Positions 25,496 through 33,800 of a stretch of 36,100 nt of DNA are shown here, piece after piece (the first letter of the stretch is position 1; each line of letters begins with the position of its first letter). Source of the stretch: Calditrichia bacterium. GTDB lineage: Bacteria; Calditrichota; Calditrichia; Calditrichales; Calditrichaceae. A program made the position numbers and the translations under genes. The stretch is from assembly GCA_026983775.1 (NCBI GenBank), contig JALSTK010000151.1, forward strand, positions 1 through 36,100, given 5' to 3'. Below the pieces are notes generated by a model, which was not told the DNA's origin, did no database searches, and saw only the letters and a program-made list of their open reading frames with translations.

Positions 25496-26320
25496 TTAGT
25501 TCACCAGTAAGGCCATGCGCGTTTGTACCCGGCCATTGGCAATTACCGTAACGAAATACTCACCGGAACTAAAATTTGCCGCATTCCAGCTTAATTCGTA
25601 CTTACCGGGATTCCTTTGAGCGTCCATTAAGCGCGCGACCGACTGTCCGGCGGCATTGTACACTATAACCTGTACGTGTTCCGCTTTGTTCAGACTAAAG
25701 CGAATATGGGTGGACGGATTGAACGGGTTGGGATAAGCCTGCGACACCGTAAAACCTTGCGGAACATTCGCATCGACCTGACGATGGCTGTGGTGTTCAC
25801 AGCAATATAACCGGTATTGGCGGCATTACCGCGGTATTTGGGATAGGGACTGTCGGCCAGTCCGGCGCTGCTGACGTTAATGGCTACCAACTTGTCTCCG
25901 TCGCCAACCAGTAACAATCCGCCATTCGTAATAGTTGCGGGAAAACGCGGCACGCCATCCGTTAACTGAGTCGCATCGGCCGCCCATTGGATAGGATCAA
26001 ACATCCAGATTCCGCTGCTTTTGTCCGTTTCACCTTGCTGCACACGCATTGGTCATTACCAATCGTTCATCCGTCAAAATTTCAATTTTACCGGTGCCGT
26101 TGAAATCTTTGTCCAGTTTTGAATTAAGAATAAGTGATTTTTCGCCCTTTTTGTATTGCCAGGTACCGACTTCCGTCCCCATAGCCATTAATTTGCCATT
26201 GTTACGGAACTCAAAAATCTGGTAGGGATAACGGGTTCCCCGATTCATTTCGGCTTTGGTCAGCAGCCAGCGTCCGGTGAGTTGGTCCGTTTGCGCAAAA
26301 AGTGTGAACGCCGACATCAT
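25496..26320 (-). pseudogene. Frameshifted T9SS-secreted protein: lipocalin-like N-part, PQQ/propeller end, sorting domain
   Basis: Three overlapping frames join into one protein. Frame 1 (26320-26030) has a signal peptide and a lipocalin-like segment (TGRWLLTKAEMN, FEFRNNGKLMAMGTEVGTW). It then runs to a TGA just after RLVMTNACAAR, while frame 2 (from 26049, VQQGETDKSSGIWMF) continues the sense and contains DGDKLVAINVSSAGL and YPKYRGNAANTGYI, typical of the end of a PQQ/beta-propeller domain. Near 25785-25800 the sense moves to frame 3, restoring VDANVPQGFTVSQAYPNPFNPST and a T9SS sorting domain to 25496. Two single-base shifts within 300 nt indicate a decaying gene, or sequencing error. The unusual joining of lipocalin-like and propeller-end pieces also suggests an internal deletion. 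Confidence 0.75.
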
Positions 26321-26739
26321 AAATATTACAAGAAAAATCCTTTATATATGAATGAATTTGGGTTTGTTTTCGATGAGTGGATCTCATAACGATCCTGGTA
26401 GGAACCGGATAGCGTTGTCCGCCGTTTTGATGGTTTTGCGGATTAGATTGCTCTCGTAGTAAGCCGTTCCGATAACCCAGAATTTGTCAATTTTAGCGAA
26501 GTAAAATACTTCAAAAATTCATTTGATATTATGAACGATGTACGACCGATAAAACGGTTTTTAAAAAAAGGATCAACCACAAGATATCGCTGGGGATGAA
26601 TCACTTTCTTATTTAAGACAGTTATAACTTTAGCAAAGTACACATTATCTCGTTTGCCCAGGGTGACTTGCATCAAGGCATGAATCACTCCTGGGCTATA
26701 AACAAGATCATGTTTTTGCCGTTGTCTATAAAAATACAG
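26321..26739. other. Gene-poor stretch with possible relic coding sequence
   Basis: No convincing intact gene. On the minus strand a frame stays open from about 26765 to 26443 without a good start or ribosome site; it reads DGLYFYRQRQKHDLVYSP and later NVYFAKVITVLNKKV. At about 26500 a second frame takes over with a protein-like run (FAKIDKFWVIGTAYYES) to a stop near 26394. This could be a decayed small gene, but composition alone cannot settle it. Confidence 0.3.
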
Positions 26740-26762
26740 ACCATCCCTAAAAGGGGGATGGT
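26740..26762 (-). terminator. Terminator behind the propeller gene
   Basis: ACCATCCC (26740-26747) pairs perfectly with GGGATGGT (26755-26762) around a 7-nt loop. On the minus strand it begins 5 nt after the stop of the propeller gene and is followed by CTGTATTTTTA, a modest T-rich tail. Confidence 0.65.
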
Positions 26763-26767
26763 ATTTA

Positions 26768-29020
26768 TTACCGTATCAGTATCATTTTTTTAGTTTGTAC
26801 GAAAAAACCGTCGTTCGCATTCAGTCTATAGTAATACACTCCACTTGCAAGGTGGGATGCGTCAAACGAAAGGCGGTAAGTGCCCGGGGATTGCCTCCGG
26901 TTAACAAGGATGGCAACTTTTTGCCCCAGTGCGTTAAATACGGTTAGCTTTACCTTACCCGGCGAAAATACTCGATAACCGATCGTTGTAATAGGATTAC
27001 CACGAAAGGCGCGGCTTTCGCCAAATGGATTGGGATAATTTTGCATCAGGACAAAGCCATCGGGTGCTTTTGTCCGATTTTTTCGGATAGCGGTTACTCC
27101 ATCGGGATTATAAGCTACCGCGCCATAATCGGCCAGAGCTATCCAGGCCGTTCCTTTGCTGTCAAAGGCAATGTCATTGACATAGGAATAGGTCAGATCG
27201 GAATTTTCCCGTTTAAAGTTTTGCCATACGCCGTTTTTCAGGATCGAAAATCCGCCGGAAATGACGGAAGAACCAAATTGAACGCCTCCGGTCCACAGAT
27301 TTCCATGAGCATCAAAGGTAACAAAGTTTAAATAGTCGCAGACAATTCCGCTGTTGTTTGTGCGGTAATCGTACCAGTTGGTACCGGTAAATTCATATAA
27401 AGCGCCATTACTTCCGTAATAATCGGTACCGTACGTAGCTACCCATAAATTACCTAAGGTATCAAAGGCCAACGCTTTGGTCTGAGTATAGGTAAGTCCG
27501 GAATTATCGGAGGTGTATCCGGTGCAGGTCACCCCGTCATATTTAATGACCCCGTAAAAAAGCAGCGCCATCCATATATTACCGTCCGCGTCAAAGGTGA
27601 TGGCATTGATGCCGTCATCCGAAGAAGGAAAGTTCGGTAAATTCCCCTTGTAATGAACAGACCAGCTGCTACCATCGAATTCGGAATAACCGATATTGGT
27701 AGCCAGATATACCGTATCACCGCGAACCGCAATATCATTAATCCAGTCCCCGTAAATTTCCGGTGTATTGTTCTTATCATAAACGGTCATATCTTTATCG
27801 CTAATCTTAACGGCTCCGGCCCTGGTACCCACCCAGATGTTGCCATGACGATCTTCGTTAATAGAAAGCACGGAATTATCGGGCAGGTCCGAATTCGCCA
27901 TGGAATAACGTTTCCATCCCTGCCAGCTAAATTTCACCAAACCGGAATCATTGGTACCAAACCATTTATTATCGTTGGAATCCACAAATACCGTATTTAT
28001 TTGATTGGAGGGCAAACCGCAATAAGAGAGCTCTTTTTTATTCCAGTGGTTCTGAGTCCTCTCGTATAATCCTTGTAATTCTACACCTGCAAAAAGACGA
28101 CCGTCCGGTGTAAGATACACGCAACTGCCATTATCGCCCGGAAAATTACCGGAGGCACTATTGTAATTGGTGAAAGCGGTTCCGTCAAATTCGGTAATTC
28201 CACCATCGGCGATATATTTTTCCAACGAAGCCCAAACATGGTTCGACGCGTCAATAAACAGATGTTTAACCCGAATATCCCCAATGTAAGAAGTCATATT
28301 ATTATACATGGTGAATGTAGTACCGTCAAATTTGATCAGTCCGTGATCATTACTTGCCAGCCAGAGGTTATCGTTTTGATCCACCTTTACATCATAAAAA
28401 TAGTAATCGGGGATTTCCGAATTATGCATGGTGAAACTCATCCACCGACTGCCGTCGTATTTAAAAAGCCCTCCACGCTGATATCCGTCATCCCGGGATA
28501 CAACCCAAATATTGCCTTTACTGTCCAGATCGATGGCCATTATTTCATAAGAAGTAAGTACCGTATCCGTTGCCGGTGAATAGACGGTCCAATTCACACC
28601 GTCATATTTGGTGATACCCGCGCGTGTGGCGAACCACATATTTCCCGCTGCGTCCTGCACCGCGTCATGCACCCAATCTCTGCTAATGCCCATGTTGTCT
28701 TTATCGAAGCTGACCCAATTCGTTCCGTCAAATCTGGATACGCCGTCAAAGGTGCAAAACCATTTATTGCCCTGGCGGTCGATATAAACCGCTTCCACAT
28801 TATCAAAGATCAACCCGGAATTAGCCTTATTAAAATACTCTTTACGGCCATCGGCCAGATTATAATGCACAACACCGCCGTTGGTGCCGATCCAGAGCCA
28901 ACCGTCTTCTTCGGCAATCTCATGGACATCCGTGATGTCCTGATAGGAAACCCAGGTATTGGTTTGGGCTATTACAATTTGCGCAAAAAGCAATATTATG
29001 AGTCCAAAAATTACTTTCAT
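26768..29020 (-). CDS. Secreted Reg_prop-type beta-propeller protein with T9SS sorting domain
   Basis: A 750-aa secreted protein of unknown ligand. Signal peptide about 1-18; residues about 20-655 consist of repeated two-component-regulator-propeller-like blades, seen as recurring DxxGNxWxxT/S and YDGxxWxxY words (RQGNKWFCTFDGVSRFDGTNW, DAAGNMWFATRAGITKYDGVNW, DRHGNIWVGTRAGAVKISD). Enough blades for about two seven-bladed propellers. No histidine kinase or DNA-binding part follows, so it is not a classical hybrid sensor. The last about 90 residues are a T9SS sorting domain (NYPNPFGESR, VFNALGQKVAILV). It follows the Ig-like protein gene by 24 nt in the same direction, so these two exported proteins are probably cotranscribed. 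AAGGGA precedes ATG 29020. Confidence 0.88.
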   Translation of the reverse strand: MKVIFGLIILLFAQIVIAQTNTWVSYQDITDVHEIAEEDGWLWIGTNGGVVHYNLADGRKEYFNKANSGLIFDNVEAVYIDRQGNKWFCTFDGVSRFDGTNWVSFDKDNMGISRDWVHDAVQDAAGNMWFATRAGITKYDGVNWTVYSPATDTVLTSYEIMAIDLDSKGNIWVVSRDDGYQRGGLFKYDGSRWMSFTMHNSEIPDYYFYDVKVDQNDNLWLASNDHGLIKFDGTTFTMYNNMTSYIGDIRVKHLFIDASNHVWASLEKYIADGGITEFDGTAFTNYNSASGNFPGDNGSCVYLTPDGRLFAGVELQGLYERTQNHWNKKELSYCGLPSNQINTVFVDSNDNKWFGTNDSGLVKFSWQGWKRYSMANSDLPDNSVLSINEDRHGNIWVGTRAGAVKISDKDMTVYDKNNTPEIYGDWINDIAVRGDTVYLATNIGYSEFDGSSWSVHYKGNLPNFPSSDDGINAITFDADGNIWMALLFYGVIKYDGVTCTGYTSDNSGLTYTQTKALAFDTLGNLWVATYGTDYYGSNGALYEFTGTNWYDYRTNNSGIVCDYLNFVTFDAHGNLWTGGVQFGSSVISGGFSILKNGVWQNFKRENSDLTYSYVNDIAFDSKGTAWIALADYGAVAYNPDGVTAIRKNRTKAPDGFVLMQNYPNPFGESRAFRGNPITTIGYRVFSPGKVKLTVFNALGQKVAILVNRRQSPGTYRLSFDASHLASGVYYYRLNANDGFFVQTKKMILIR

Positions 29021-29044
29021 TTTTCGATCCCTTTTTAGAATTGA

Positions 29045-30457
29045 TTACCGTAGATAGATCATTTTTCGGGTCTGTTTGAAAGCTCCGGCCTGCAAGCTGT
29101 AAAAATAGACGCCGGAAGCCAAACCGGCCGCATTAAAATTTACCTGATATCTACCCGGGGCCTGTTGCCCTTTAACGAGGACAGCCACTTTCTGACCGAA
29201 GGCATTATAAACCGTCAAACGCACCCGGTTTGTCGCCGAAAGTTGATAGCGAATAGTGGTATTCGCATTGCCCTGATAGGTGTGGCTCTCGCCAAAGGGA
29301 TTGGGATAATTCGTCAGTAATTGAAAGGTCCCCGGACGATTTCTGTATGCCTTATCCTTGATCGCCGTGGTATTTGGAATAATCGAAAATACCGAACTAA
29401 CCGATTCGCCACCGTCCCAGGCCATTTTAAGATAACAACTGTTCAAGGATTTATCCGAATCCGGCAGGGTCCAGAAAAAACGTCCGCCGGCTACAGAATC
29501 GATAGATGCTATTTCCATCCAGTTGCTGCCCCCGGTAGTGCTGAAAAAAAGCGTTCCCGAAGAGAGGTTCCCCTTCACATGCCAGGTTACTTCCTGAACA
29601 CTTCCCGCCGGCCATTGGATGCCGGTTTGCGGAGTAACAAAAACAATATCTTCGGGGTTGTAAGCGGTTAATTCGATAAATCCGGTCTTTCCCGTATTTT
29701 TACCGGAAGCCTGAATCGTAAATTTTCCCGCCTGATGGGCCGTAACCAATCCGTTCGTGTCCACGGTGGCAACCGCTTCAAAGGACGAAGACCAGTTATA
29801 GCCACCGTCCGTACCTCCTGTAGTAGCCGCGAAAAGCTGTAACGTACCGTCTGCCGGAAGTTCAGTCAGACCATTTTCCGCAGAAACCGTTACATACACG
29901 GAGGGGGCCGTATTGTTTACGCTGAGGGACAGATCATCAAAATAACCGTCGTTATCACTGCCTACGAAACGTGTGGCAATTAAATGTACGCGTAAAGTTC
30001 TTGTATGGGCCGGGATTTGTCCTTCAAGTTCATAAAAGGTCCAGACAGGACTGCGGTGATCGCGGGAAACATACAAGAGTTGTTCCTGATTACCGTTCAG
30101 CGCTTCAAGCGCCAGAGTGGCCCGATCATGGGGATATTGATCCCAATTGGCCAGCCAGCCGCTGAGATCATACCATAGGTTTCCGGCATCAATTTGTGAT
30201 GCATAAGAGGAGACATCCACATCCTGATAGATTTCCGTATAGGCAATATCCAGCCGCGCCGGCCAGAAAAAATAATCCCCCCCGTGCGGCGTTATATCGG
30301 CAGCAGCGCTCCAGGCATCATTCACATCAACCCAACCTTGCGTATCGCCCGTTTCGGCATCGGGATTGACCAATAGATTTTGAGCATTCAAATTCAAAAC
30401 CATCACGGATAAAAAAACGACCGGGATTAATTGAAGTTTTAAGCGCCATTTTTCCAT
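29045..30457 (-). CDS. Secreted Ig-like/jelly-roll protein with T9SS sorting domain
   Basis: A 470-aa exported protein without a recognisable enzyme domain. Signal peptide 1-26; an N-terminal carbohydrate-binding-module-like beta-sandwich (about 28-185, NLLVNPDAETGDTQGWVDVN, and FDDLSLSVN at its end); a bacterial Ig-like (Big_2) domain (about 190-265, LPADGTLQLFAATTGG, VDTNGLVTAHQAGKFTIQASG); a further beta-domain (about 272-360); and a T9SS sorting domain (NYPNPFGESHTYQG, VYNAFGQKVAVLVKG). The frame opens earlier at 30532, but ATG 30457 has AGGAG 6 nt upstream and puts the signal peptide at the N-terminus. Likely a cell-surface or matrix binding protein (inference). Confidence 0.88.
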   Translation of the reverse strand: MEKWRLKLQLIPVVFLSVMVLNLNAQNLLVNPDAETGDTQGWVDVNDAWSAAADITPHGGDYFFWPARLDIAYTEIYQDVDVSSYASQIDAGNLWYDLSGWLANWDQYPHDRATLALEALNGNQEQLLYVSRDHRSPVWTFYELEGQIPAHTRTLRVHLIATRFVGSDNDGYFDDLSLSVNNTAPSVYVTVSAENGLTELPADGTLQLFAATTGGTDGGYNWSSSFEAVATVDTNGLVTAHQAGKFTIQASGKNTGKTGFIELTAYNPEDIVFVTPQTGIQWPAGSVQEVTWHVKGNLSSGTLFFSTTGGSNWMEIASIDSVAGGRFFWTLPDSDKSLNSCYLKMAWDGGESVSSVFSIIPNTTAIKDKAYRNRPGTFQLLTNYPNPFGESHTYQGNANTTIRYQLSATNRVRLTVYNAFGQKVAVLVKGQQAPGRYQVNFNAAGLASGVYFYSLQAGAFKQTRKMIYLR

Positions 30458-30532
30458 TTCTTTCTCCTCTTTAATGAATGGGGTTAACCGACTCTTTTCG
30501 AGTAAATGCTTCCAAAAAGTTTTCGGCAGCAA

Positions 30533-30755
30533 GTCGTTAAATGGAAGGAACCCTCAACTAACGGAAATTCAACGAAGCTGGGCAAAAGCCGTTTTGAGCA
30601 AAACATTTTCTCGTCGATTTGTACTAAATGAGGTTATCGGAATATATTCAGAAAACATAAACCCCTATCCGAATAAACCGGCAACAGAGTAAAAACAACA
30701 AATCATATCTGAACCTGTTCTTAAGCGGCAATTCGTTTAAGAAAAATAATCGGTA
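30533..30755. other. Intergenic spacer with one inverted repeat
   Basis: No gene seen between the 1606-aa gene and the Ig-like protein gene. It presumably contains the promoter of the latter. The only clear structure is the inverted repeat at 30719-30742. Confidence 0.5.
30719..30742. repeat. Inverted repeat, 9-bp stem
   Basis: TCTTAAGCG pairs with CGTTTAAGA (one G-U) around GCAATT. It has no T-run on either strand, so it is a poor terminator; it may be an operator or a secondary structure behind the nearby terminator. Confidence 0.4.
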
Positions 30756-30787
30756 TTAAAAAGGCAGAACGAAGTAAACGTCCTGCC
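30756..30787 (-). terminator. Rho-independent terminator of the 1606-aa gene
   Basis: On the minus strand GGCAGGACG pairs with CGTTCTGCC (nine pairs, one G-U) around TTTACTT and is followed directly by five T. It lies about 43 nt after the stop codon of the large glycosidase-like gene. A second, weaker hairpin (AACCTC/GAGGTT) overlaps that stop codon. Confidence 0.85.
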
Positions 30788-30829
30788 AGGAATAAAAGAT
30801 AGGGGCGTAGATAAACCTCTTGCGCGAGG

Positions 30830-33800
30830 TTATTTTATGAGCACCATTTTTCTTACGCGAATCAGGCCGCTTCCGACCTTTAATTTGTAATAATAAATTC
30901 CGCTGGACAAGCTCCGCCCGTCGAAAACAATCGAATGGTTTCCGGCTTGCTGCTTTCGATCCACCAGCGTGCGCACTTTTTGCCCCAGCATATTGTAAAC
31001 CGTCAATTCCACTTTATCCTCCCGCGGCAGCTGATAATGAATCGTTGTACTGGGATTGAAAGGATTGGGATAATTTTGAAACATCGCAAACTTTTTAGGT
31101 AGCGCTTCATTCCCCTCTATCCCTGTTCCGCTTCCGTATTCGATTTTGTAACACTCCACCGGTTCACCATTTTGTTTGGCTGAATAGCGGAACCCGATAT
31201 AATCGGACGAAAGCGTAACATCGACGTCTTCGGAAAAAGTGGCGCCGACCGCAGCTATTTTTATGCGTGTCGAATCATCCCAGTCCGCAGGCCGCGGCAC
31301 ACGCAGATTCGTATCTTTCCCTTTAGGCTGATACACCAGAATACTGTCGGCAAAAGTGCGCGCAATCAGGAAATGATCCGATCCCGTTAAGGCCTGTCCG
31401 TCCAGTTCATCAAATATCCCGGCCAGTAAATGGCCGTCGTTGGCCGCAACCAGGATTCCCTGCGCGGAAACGCTCTGTTCCCCAACGGCATAACCGCTTT
31501 TGGTGTTATTCCGAACCACTGAAAAATCGGCAAAGGAATTTTGCAGCACATCCGTATCGATTTCTTTAAACTCCGTGAGGGTCTGTCCGGCCAGTTCCGA
31601 ACCTACGTATTTTTGGAACAGATTTAGTACATTGAACCAACCATGCCCCAAACGCTCCGGATTGTCCGTGTCGTACAGTGTGCCATTCAACTGCATTCCG
31701 TAAAAGAGATTCCAGGCCAGAGCTTGTTGATCGCCGGTTTGCCGATCCAGAGGAGCGTACTGTAAAATCTTATCATGATATAAATAGGTCGCCATGGGAT
31801 ATGGCTGCCAGTTGCCTGCGCCAAAACGGTTGTCCCATTCCGACGGCCCGTCCGAATATACCGTGCCCGTAAAACCGATTACATTGGCAGCGAGACGGTC
31901 GTAACCGCCCTGAACGATAAGCAAGGAATCCCGATAGACATGGGTATGTTCCAGCCAACCCTCATCGTAAGCCGTTGGAGCAGGTTCCGCTGCATTCTTG
32001 TCGGTTTCGGCCGAACGGCTGCCTATTTCCGCTTCGAACATCATATCAAAACCCATGTCCCGTTTTAGCTCGTCAAACACCGTACTCAGTTTACTCTGCA
32101 CCTGGGGCGCATACGGACAAACATAGTAACCCCGGTATGAATCCTTTTGCGCGCGTTCGGGCTGGCCTTCGGGATTGAGCTGCGCCACAGCGGAAATATC
32201 CGATATATTTTGCACCGTTGGCGAATTCTCATTCCACCACATAGGCGCGATGAAAGGCATAACCCATTTCCCCTGACTGTGCAGCGCCGTAATAAATTGT
32301 TTCAGATTCTCTTGCGACCCCCAGCGGTCGTCCGGAGGCAGGTAATCGGGGTGATTGCCGTAGCGTCCCCCGGTCTGGAATCCGCTGAGACAAACCAGCG
32401 CCGGGTTGGGATAATTTTGAATTGAATCGGCATATTCGGCAAAAGGCGTAAGGATATTCTTCTCATATTCCAAATAATATAAGGGAGATTGAAATAGTTT
32501 TTGCGCGGAAGCGGCTACCTTTGACCGCAAAGACGGATACCCATCGATTCCGTTGTCGTTCCGGTAATCGAGAATGGCTTGTTTAAAGTTCTCCCCGAGA
32601 CGAAAACGAATCCGCGGACTCGTCCAGTCGGCGCCGTTTTTAACGAATACGGGATATTCCCGTTCGCTTACGACGTTGGCCGAAGACAAAGGATCATCGA
32701 AAGGCATCCAGCCGAAAAATTCCGGGCGCAGGGAATCGGAATGCAGGGAATAAACGGAAACATAGGAATTCTTTTGCGCCAGGACCGACAGCCCCGCGTG
32801 AAAATCGCCGGGATAGTAACCGTCAGCCGCCTGACCATTGAGCAACGAGACGCCGTTAAATTGAATTCCCGGATACGAAAAGGGCAGCAGCAGTTTATCG
32901 CCGGCCGCGATCTTCCAGCGCAGATTATTAGGAAAAGCGACCCGCTGCAGATCGTATCCCCAGTGGTTGGTCACCTTCAATCGAACGTCGAACCAGGAAT
33001 TCGGCGAAACGGTGATGGTTGCCGTAACATTCAAATATTGCGCGGCGCTGGTATCGCCCCGGTAAAAAAGTTTCAATTCATTGGATTCCGGATTCCATTG
33101 ATATTTAAAATCATTGGCGCCATCCGGCCAGAAGCCAACCATATCCGGGGCCACATCCGGGTTCGGCGCCTGCGGAAAGGTAAGAGCCCACAAGCGGCTC
33201 CACTGTGAGCCGAGAGAAAGCGTATCGCCGCTGCTTTTATCCAAAATATATTTCAATTCGCCGCGATTTTTATTCAGACCCAGTTCATACACAGAACGGT
33301 TGCCTACGGTCATCACATCTATATCGTAATCGTCAAAAAAAGTAGTCCATCCGGTTTGCGGCTGCTCATCGGATTTAATGACGCGGTAATCGTTAATATG
33401 CTGCCCGTCGATGCTTTGGCGGTAGTTGAAAATCAACCCGGAAGCGGTCATTTGCGGCTTAAAAACGGATACCAAAGTTTCGGCGCTGTAGGCCTTCACC
33501 CAAAGCGTGGTGTCACTTTGCGACCAGCCGGGCAGGTATGTAAGCAACAAATCCGTGTCGCTTCCCAACGGCTGACGCACTTCCAGACTATCGCTGAAGC
33601 GGCGCTCGATCAGGTAATGATCGCCGGCGCTTAAGGGCCGGTTATTGTATGTGGAAAAAATACCCGCCGTCAGATCGCCGCCGGTGCTTTGCACAAGAAC
33701 GCCCTGGGGCGGAATGGTGTAAGCGCCGCTGGTGAAAGAGGCGCTAAAGCTTTTATTCGCCGTAACCGTAACGCTTTCGTACGTACACTGCAGGGCGTCG

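Noticed and set aside
20974-30714. Shared 12-mer TCTGAACCTGTT in two spacers (near 20976 and 30709)
   Set aside because: Several 12-base matches are expected by chance in 36 kb; the flanks do not agree.
32579-33208. 209-residue plus-strand frame opposite the 1606-aa gene
   Set aside because: Antisense shadow of a strongly supported coding region, with no ribosome site and no recognisable domain.
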